Shown one piece after another: positions 59,064-64,000 of a stretch of DNA of 64,000 bases. Made by a program: the position numbers and the translations under genes. This DNA comes from Leisingera sp. ANG59. GTDB taxonomy: Bacteria > Pseudomonadota > Alphaproteobacteria > Rhodobacterales > Rhodobacteraceae. The first letter of the stretch is position 1; every line of letters starts with the position of its first letter. The notes under the pieces are model-generated. The model was not told the DNA's origin and searched no databases. It was given only the letters and a program-made list of their open reading frames with translations. The stretch is taken from positions 128,343 through 192,342 of the forward strand of contig NZ_WLCM01000006.1 in assembly GCF_013317235.1 (NCBI RefSeq), written 5' to 3'.

Positions 59064-60632
59064 TCATTCCCACTCGATGGTGCCCGGAGGCTTCGAGGTG
59101 ATGTCGTAGGTGCAGCGGTTGATGCCCTTCACCTCGTTGATGATCCTTGTGGCGGTCTCGCCCAGGAACTCGTGGCTGAAGGGGTAGTAATCCGCGGTCA
59201 TGCCATCGACAGAGGTCACCGCGCGCAGGGCACAGGCGTAGTCATAAGTGCGGCCGTCGCCCATCACGCCGACGGTGCGGACCGGCAGAATCGCCACGAA
59301 GGCCTGCCAGATCTCGTCATACAGACCGTGCTTGCGGATCTGGTCGATGTAGATCGCATCCGCCTCGCGCAGGATCTCCAGCTTCTCGCGGGTGATCTCG
59401 CCGGGGCAGCGGATCGCCAGACCCGGCCCGGGGAAGGGATGGCGGCCGATGAAGCTCTGCGGCAGGCCCAGCTCGCGGCCGAGGGCGCGGACTTCGTCCT
59501 TGAACAGCTCGCGCAGCGGCTCGACCAGCTTGAGGCCCATCTTCTCCGGCAGTCCGCCGACGTTGTGGTGCGACTTGATGGTGACCGAAGGCCCGCCCGA
59601 GAAGGAGACCGATTCAATCACATCCGGGTACAGGGTGCCTTGCGCCAGGAATTCGGCGCCGTCGATGGTGTCGGCGTGTTTCTGGAACACGTCGATGAAC
59701 AGCTTGCCGATGATCTTGCGCTTGGTTTCCGGGTCGCTTTGCCCGTCCAGCTCGCCCAGGAACAGATCGCTTTCATCCGCGTGGATCAGCTGGATGTTGT
59801 AATTGTCGCGGAACATCGAAACGACTTCTTCCGCCTCGTTCTTGCGCAGCAGGCCGTGGTCCACGAACACACAGGTCAGCTGGTCGCCGATCGCCTCGTG
59901 GATCAGGATCGCCGCAACCGAGGAGTCAACACCGCCGGACAGGCCGCAAATCACCTTCTTGTCGCCGACCTGCTCGCGGATCTTCTCGATCATCTGCTCG
60001 CGGTAGGCGCCCATGGTCCAGTCGCCGCTGAAGCCGGCCAGACGCACGAAGTTCTCATAGAGCTTGGCGCCGTTCGGGGTGTGGTGCACCTCCGGGTGGA
60101 ACTGAACTGCATAGAAATTGCGCGACACATCGGCGGTGATGGCAAAAGGCGCGTTGGGGGAGGTGCCGTAGACCTCGAACCCCGGGGCGATCTTGCTAAC
60201 GTGGTCGCCATGCGACATCCAGACCTGCTCACGGTCGGCGTCGTTTGCAAACCAGCCGTCCAGCAGCTCCAGCCGGTCAACGGTCGGGGTCACAAAGGCG
60301 CGGCCGAATTCGGCGGTGCCGTGGCCGCTTTCCACCTTGCCGCCGAGCTGGTGCATCATCACCTGCTGGCCATAGCAGATGCCCAGGATCGGCACGCCAT
60401 AGTCGAAAATCTCCTGCGGCGCCCGCGGGCTGCCCTCGCGGGTCACGCTGTCAGGCCCGCCCGAGAAGATCACCGCCTTGGGCGCCAGCTCGCGCACAAA
60501 GTCCATGGTGACATTCTGATAGGGGTGGATTTCGCAATAGACGTTCAGCTCGCGCAGGCGGCGCGCAATCAGCTGCGTGACCTGGCTGCCAAAGTCGATG
60601 ATGAGAAGGCGGTCATGGGATGTCTCTGTCAT
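59064..60632 (-). CDS. guaA: GMP synthase (glutamine-hydrolysing)
   Basis: 522 aa from ATG 60632; the longer antisense frame to 61445 crosses the next gene and is rejected. Glutamine amidotransferase domain about 10-200 with catalytic Cys in [16 protein letters not shown]-pyrophosphatase P-loop [17 protein letters not shown] near 228; C-terminal dimer domain ends with [15 protein letters not shown]. It makes GMP from XMP. Divergent from the MttB-like gene. Confidence 0.96.
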   Translation of the reverse strand: MTETSHDRLLIIDFGSQVTQLIARRLRELNVYCEIHPYQNVTMDFVRELAPKAVIFSGGPDSVTREGSPRAPQEIFDYGVPILGICYGQQVMMHQLGGKVESGHGTAEFGRAFVTPTVDRLELLDGWFANDADREQVWMSHGDHVSKIAPGFEVYGTSPNAPFAITADVSRNFYAVQFHPEVHHTPNGAKLYENFVRLAGFSGDWTMGAYREQMIEKIREQVGDKKVICGLSGGVDSSVAAILIHEAIGDQLTCVFVDHGLLRKNEAEEVVSMFRDNYNIQLIHADESDLFLGELDGQSDPETKRKIIGKLFIDVFQKHADTIDGAEFLAQGTLYPDVIESVSFSGGPSVTIKSHHNVGGLPEKMGLKLVEPLRELFKDEVRALGRELGLPQSFIGRHPFPGPGLAIRCPGEITREKLEILREADAIYIDQIRKHGLYDEIWQAFVAILPVRTVGVMGDGRTYDYACALRAVTSVDGMTADYYPFSHEFLGETATRIINEVKGINRCTYDITSKPPGTIEWE

Positions 60633-60875
60633 GCACGCGCCATAGGGCAGGAACGCGGTTTCCGCAAGGGGGTTTGGCCGCCCTGCAGGAACACGTGCTC
60701 TATTTAACGGCTGACCGGCGTCCGGCCCGCGGAAGGTATGCCGAAGTCCACCGGCGCGGTGGAAAATGCTCCGGCAATGTCGCTTTTCAACTTGAATGGC
60801 CGCAATCCTGCGGCGGCGGCGCGCGCACTGGCTATAATACCCTTCGCAATGAAATGCCTGTGGTGAGGATAAACC

Positions 60876-62423
60876 ATGACAGAAGCAGCCCCGCGCCGTC
60901 GTGCCCGCGGTTCCGGCGGCGGCGCCGCCCGCCGCGCCGAGCGCACCAGCGTCAAGATCGAGACCGCCAAGTACATCGAGCGCAACATTCCGAACTTCGA
61001 GATCCTGAACGAGGAAGCGCTGGAGATCATCGAGTACAACGCGGACACGATCCTGGAAGAGGTCGGCGTCAATTTCGTTGACAACCCGGCAGCGCTGCAG
61101 CGCTGGCGCGATGCCGGTGCCGACGTCCAGGGCGAGCGCGTGCGCATCCCCCGCGGCCTGGCCCGCAAGCTGTGCGAAACCGCACCGGCCGAGTTCACCC
61201 AGCATGCCCGCAACCCCGCGAAATCGGTGGTCATCGGCGGCCGCAACCTGGTTCTGGCACCGGTCTACGGCCCGCCCTTCGTGCGCACCCGCAGCGGCGG
61301 CCGCCGCTATGCGACCATGGACGACTTCAACAAGTTCGTGAAACTGGCCTATATGTCCAAGTGGCTGCACCACTCCGGCGGCACCGTCTGCGAACCCACC
61401 GACATCCCGGTGAACAAGCGCCACCTCGACATGCTGATGGCGCATATGACCCTCAGCGACAAGCCGTTCATGGGCTCCGTCACCGAACCCAGCCGCGCCC
61501 AGGACTCAGTCGACATGTGCGGCATCCTGTTCGGCAAGGAGTTCGTGCAGAACAACACCGTGATGACCTCGCTCACCAACATCAACTCGCCGATGACCTT
61601 CGACGACGTGATGATGGGCTCGCTGGAAGTCTATGCTCAGAACAACCAGGCCTGCATCATCTCGCCGTTCATCGTCGGCGGCGCCATGGCGCCGGTGTCG
61701 GTGGCAGGCACCCTCACGCAGGTGCTGGCAGAGGTTCTGGCCGGTATCGCCTACAACCAGCTGTGCCGCCCCGGCGCGCCCGCGATCTTCGGCGCCTTCG
61801 TGTCCTCGATCGACATGAACTCCGGCGCGCCAACCTTCGGCACCCCCGAAGCGTCGCTGGTCACCTACGGCGCAGGCCAGCTGGCCCGCCGCCTGGGCGT
61901 TCCGTTCCGCTCGGCCGGTTCCTTCTGCGGCTCCAAGCTGCCGGATGCGCAGGCCGCCTATGAAACCGCCAACTCGCTCAACATGGGCCTGATGTCCGGC
62001 GTGAACTTCATGCTGCACTCCTGCGGCTGGCTCGAGGGCGGCCTGGTTGCCGACTTCGAGAAGTTCGTGATGGACGCCGACCAGCTGGGTGCACTGCACG
62101 GCCTTGCCAAGGGCATCGCCGTGGACGAGAACGGCCAGGCGATGGATGCCATCCGCGAAGTCGGCCCCGGCGGCCACTACCTCGGCTGCGGCCACACCCA
62201 GGCCAACTTCAAATCGGCCTTCTGGAAATCCGACCTGCTCGACTACAAACCGTTCGAACAGTGGGAAGAAGAAGGCGCCCGCGACACCTACGCGCTGGCA
62301 GAAAGCCGGGTTGAGAAACTGCTGGCCACCTACGAGCAGCCGGCGCTGGATCCGTCGGTCAAAATGGCGCTGGACGAATACGTGGCCGAGAAGAAAGCCT
62401 CCATGCCCGACGCCTTCATGTAA
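60876..62423 (+). CDS. MttB-family methyltransferase without pyrrolysine
   Basis: 515 aa. Trimethylamine methyltransferase fold: [23 protein letters not shown] near 167, [22 protein letters not shown] near 290, [16 protein letters not shown] near 352-367, and the closing [19 protein letters not shown] near 430. There is no in-frame TAG, so it is the non-pyrrolysine branch, which includes glycine betaine demethylases. The Gly/Ala/Arg-rich N-terminus (about 5-22) is unusual. No corrinoid protein gene lies beside it. Very even high-GC codons suggest strong expression. Substrate unknown. Confidence 0.88.
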   Translation: MTEAAPRRRARGSGGGAARRAERTSVKIETAKYIERNIPNFEILNEEALEIIEYNADTILEEVGVNFVDNPAALQRWRDAGADVQGERVRIPRGLARKLCETAPAEFTQHARNPAKSVVIGGRNLVLAPVYGPPFVRTRSGGRRYATMDDFNKFVKLAYMSKWLHHSGGTVCEPTDIPVNKRHLDMLMAHMTLSDKPFMGSVTEPSRAQDSVDMCGILFGKEFVQNNTVMTSLTNINSPMTFDDVMMGSLEVYAQNNQACIISPFIVGGAMAPVSVAGTLTQVLAEVLAGIAYNQLCRPGAPAIFGAFVSSIDMNSGAPTFGTPEASLVTYGAGQLARRLGVPFRSAGSFCGSKLPDAQAAYETANSLNMGLMSGVNFMLHSCGWLEGGLVADFEKFVMDADQLGALHGLAKGIAVDENGQAMDAIREVGPGGHYLGCGHTQANFKSAFWKSDLLDYKPFEQWEEEGARDTYALAESRVEKLLATYEQPALDPSVKMALDEYVAEKKASMPDAFM

Positions 62424-62438
62424 GGCCAAGGGCGAAAA

Positions 62439-62789
62439 TCAGGGGCAGGGGGCCGCACCCTCTGCCGCGGCAAAACGGCGGTCCCGCGGGACCGCCGTTT
62501 TTGCGTTGCAGCGCGTGCGCAGATACGCCGCCTCACTGGCCAGCGCGATCAGAACATCCACATGGCGGATCATCGAATATCCTGCTTCGCCGGCCTGGCG
62601 TGACGCATTCAGGCCCTCTTCCATCTCCAAGAGCCGCATCACCGCTGCCGCAGGCCGCGGTATGCCGCCATAGCCCAGAATCCGCCGCAGGTCGCGTTTG
62701 CGGCAATAGTTCCGGGCGCCAAGCCGGGCCGCCCGCGCCAGGATCCTCGGGCGCCGGAGCAACGAAACGCGGCTGAAAACATCCTGCAT
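62439..62789 (-). CDS. DUF6477-family small protein
   Basis: 116 aa from ATG 62789 with GGAAAGGAGACG upstream; a longer frame to 62972 is unlikely. Basic, helical: RRPRILARAARLGARNYCRKRDLRRIL near 12-38, LEMEEGLNASRQAGEAGYSMIRHVDVLIAL near 55-84, which is the family core. Function unknown. Its last about 25 residues (from KTAVPRD) are read through the neighbour's terminator, so the C-terminal tail is set by that hairpin. Divergent from the DUF6456 gene. Confidence 0.8.
   Translation of the reverse strand: MQDVFSRVSLLRRPRILARAARLGARNYCRKRDLRRILGYGGIPRPAAAVMRLLEMEEGLNASRQAGEAGYSMIRHVDVLIALASEAAYLRTRCNAKTAVPRDRRFAAAEGAAPCP
62472..62502 (+). terminator. Terminator of the MttB-like gene, inside the DUF6477 gene
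   Basis: Perfect 14-bp arms (AAAACGGCGGTCCC / GGGACCGCCGTTTT) and a 2-base spacer, with T-run to 62502. It lies within the 3' coding end of the convergent DUF6477 gene. Confidence 0.9.
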
Positions 62790-63021
62790 GATCGTCTCCT
62801 TTCCTATCTCTGATCTGGCCCTGCTATAACACAACCCAGGGTGGTGTTGCGGAAAGGGGGAAACCGGCGAACGGTCCGTTTTGTGATGATTATGCTTTTT
62901 CTGGAAACAATGGTGCTCGATCCGCGCTTTTGTCCAGATTCGGCCGGGCGAAATGGGACATGCCGCAGGCACCTTTGAGTGCGGCTGCCCCGGCAGCCTG
63001 GCTTAAAACCGGGGGTTAAGA

Positions 63022-63777
63022 ATGCAAAACATGACACGGGCACCCTTTCCGGGCTGGGTGCCGCTGGAAACATGCCGCTACCTTCAGCACACCGAGGCAG
63101 GCCGCCCGATCCGCCAGCTGGCCCGCAAGGCGGGCTGCCATCCCTCGACCATTCTGCGGCAGGTCCGGCGGGTGGAGGTCCTGCGGGACGACCCGCTGAT
63201 AGACGAGGTGCTGACCTATTTGGCCGGGCGCTATAAATCCGCCCCGGCGAAACCCCGGCAGGAGGAAAAGCCCTCCGCCGCAAACCGCAGCCTGAGGACG
63301 GGATTCGAGCGGGAGGCAGCCAGCGTGCTGACCCTGCTCAGCCGGGGCGGTGCGGTTCTGGCCGCTGCCGAGGGCATGGAAATGGCCGTGGTGGTGCGCG
63401 AAGGCCACGAAGCCGACTGCCAGAAGGTAGCGGTGTCGCGGCCCCTGGCGGGGGCGCTGGCGCTTACCGGCTGGATTGCCTGCTCGCGCAAGGGGCGGAT
63501 CAGCCGATATTCGATCACTGCGGCCGGGCGCGCGGCGCTGAACCGGATCATCGCCGACCAGGAGAACCGCGCCCGCGCCCGGCTGGAGGGCGGTTTTTGC
63601 GAGGCACAGGCGGCGTTCGAGGCGCCAGATCCGGGCGAGGCCGCAGGGGGCGGCCGCAAGTCCCGCTATGGCGGCGCGGAAACCCCGCTGGAGATGCTGG
63701 CAAGGCTGTCCGACAAGGATGGCAAATCCTTCCTTACCCAGCCGATGGTGCGGGTAGTGCCCCGGGAGATGGTGTAG
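63022..63777 (+). pseudogene. DUF6456 helix-turn-helix protein, C-terminus lost to IS256 insertion
   Basis: The frame has 251 codons. It begins with a DNA-binding segment (RQLARKAGCHPSTILRQVRRVE near 31-52) and includes GWIACSRKGRISRYSITAAGRAALN near 150-175. The DUF6456 core begins near 220 (ETPLEMLARLSDKDGKSFLTQ) and should continue with an AGERLRxDFE-like helix; instead it changes to VVPREMV and stops. The likely junction is near 63754. So it is probably truncated; whether the remainder works is unknown. Confidence 0.7.
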
Positions 63778-64000
63778 GAACTGGCGTCCACCTGCTTCTT
63801 CATGGCTGGTGTTGCTCGTTCACTGGGCGGCGACCATCTTCGCCGTATCGGGATCGTTGCACACGTCAGTCAGCTTTTCCACCGGCATGTAGCGGCGCGA
63901 GACGGTCCACTCATCATTTTGTTCCAGCATGAGGGCGCCGACGAGCCGGACGACAGCCGCGCGGTTCGGGAAGATCCCGACGACGTTGGTGCGCCGTTTG
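63754..64000 (-). mobile_element. Right end of an IS256-family insertion sequence
   Basis: From about 63754 to the window edge the sequence is foreign to the DUF6456 gene. It holds the 3' end of a transposase frame on the minus strand plus about 65 bases of terminal sequence that should include an inverted repeat (near GTGTAGGAACTGGCGTCC). The other end, and any 8-9 bp target duplication, are outside the window. Confidence 0.7.
63820..64000 (-). CDS. IS256-family transposase, C-terminal fragment
   Basis: About 60 residues, open at the window edge and ending at TGA 63820. The reading RRTNVVGIFPNRAAVVRL and VGALMLEQNDEWTVSRRYM matches the strongly conserved IS256 (Mutator-type) C-terminus, where VVGIFPN and EQNDEW are signatures. 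The catalytic DDE residues lie outside the window. It moves the element by cut-and-paste or copy-type transposition. Confidence 0.85.
   Translation of the reverse strand, partial: KRRTNVVGIFPNRAAVVRLVGALMLEQNDEWTVSRRYMPVEKLTDVCNDPDTAKMVAAQ

Noticed and set aside
58965..60707. 580-codon plus-strand open frame
   Set aside because: Antisense to guaA; no motif.
60876..62423. Pyrrolysine-containing MttB
   Set aside because: No in-frame TAG; the frame is continuous with sense codons through the expected site.

Overview
This window is a GC-rich alphaproteobacterial chromosome segment. It most likely comes from the Roseobacter clade of Rhodobacteraceae (Leisingera/Phaeobacter/Ruegeria-like; the genus is a guess). 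The reasons are the sciP-ctrA pair, the gene order pyrH-frr-uppS-cdsA-dxr-rseP-bamA-ompH-fabZ-lpxA-lpxI-lpxB, DUF6477 and DUF6456 genes, and a LexA operator of the alphaproteobacterial GTTC-N7-GTTC type. Nearly all of it is ordinary chromosomal core; the only mobile element seen is an IS256-family transposase end at the right edge. No rRNA, tRNA or CRISPR was seen.

Layout. 1-5.2 kb (minus): a folate/biopterin-type transporter cut by the window edge, a CNNM/CorC protein, xerD, and an exported helical protein of unknown function with a 49-aa membrane peptide. 5.3-7.0 kb: aroK-aroB. 7.2-9.1 kb: ssb (minus), a lytic transglycosylase, and a small membrane protein preceded by a CtrA box, a DnaA box and a GANTC site. 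9.2-16.6 kb (minus): a peptide-type ABC importer (Tat-exported binding protein, two permeases, one fused double ATPase) with hairpins between genes, plus an AraC regulator. 16.7-30.6 kb: miaA, then the long envelope block that makes isoprenoids, phospholipid precursor, outer membrane beta-barrels and lipid A, ending in a CadD-like membrane protein.

30.7-38.1 kb: mnmA, sciP-ctrA (cell-cycle control), ligA-recG (DNA repair), then a 40-aa membrane peptide behind a LexA operator with extra phased GTTC repeats. 38.2-46.4 kb: a NifU-like scaffold, hisI, gluQ, a methyltransferase, trmFO, a crotonase-fold protein lacking both usual catalytic glutamates, a PaaI thioesterase, psd, and a DUF1127 gene divergent from a MocR regulator across a cluster of TACAA repeats. 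46.5-49.8 kb: rplM-rpsI, an acetyltransferase, and a truncated haemoglobin overlapping a class III adenylate cyclase gene.

49.8-64 kb: TetR/ppk2, an alpha/beta hydrolase, a homoserine O-acetyltransferase (MetA with Glu111), a P-loop ATPase, two EamA transporters, a FadL-like porin, a tandem sulfotransferase, guaA, a non-pyrrolysine MttB homologue, a DUF6477 gene whose 3' end lies in its neighbour's terminator, and a DUF6456 gene cut short by the IS256-family insertion.

The most promising leads are three small membrane proteins tied to cell-cycle or SOS signals, above all the LexA-operator 40-aa peptide at 37781-37903 (comparable in layout to Caulobacter SidA) and the CtrA/DnaA/GANTC-preceded gene at 8700-9074, and the haemoglobin-cyclase pair at 48385-49808. 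All gene functions are assigned by reading motifs, without database searches.
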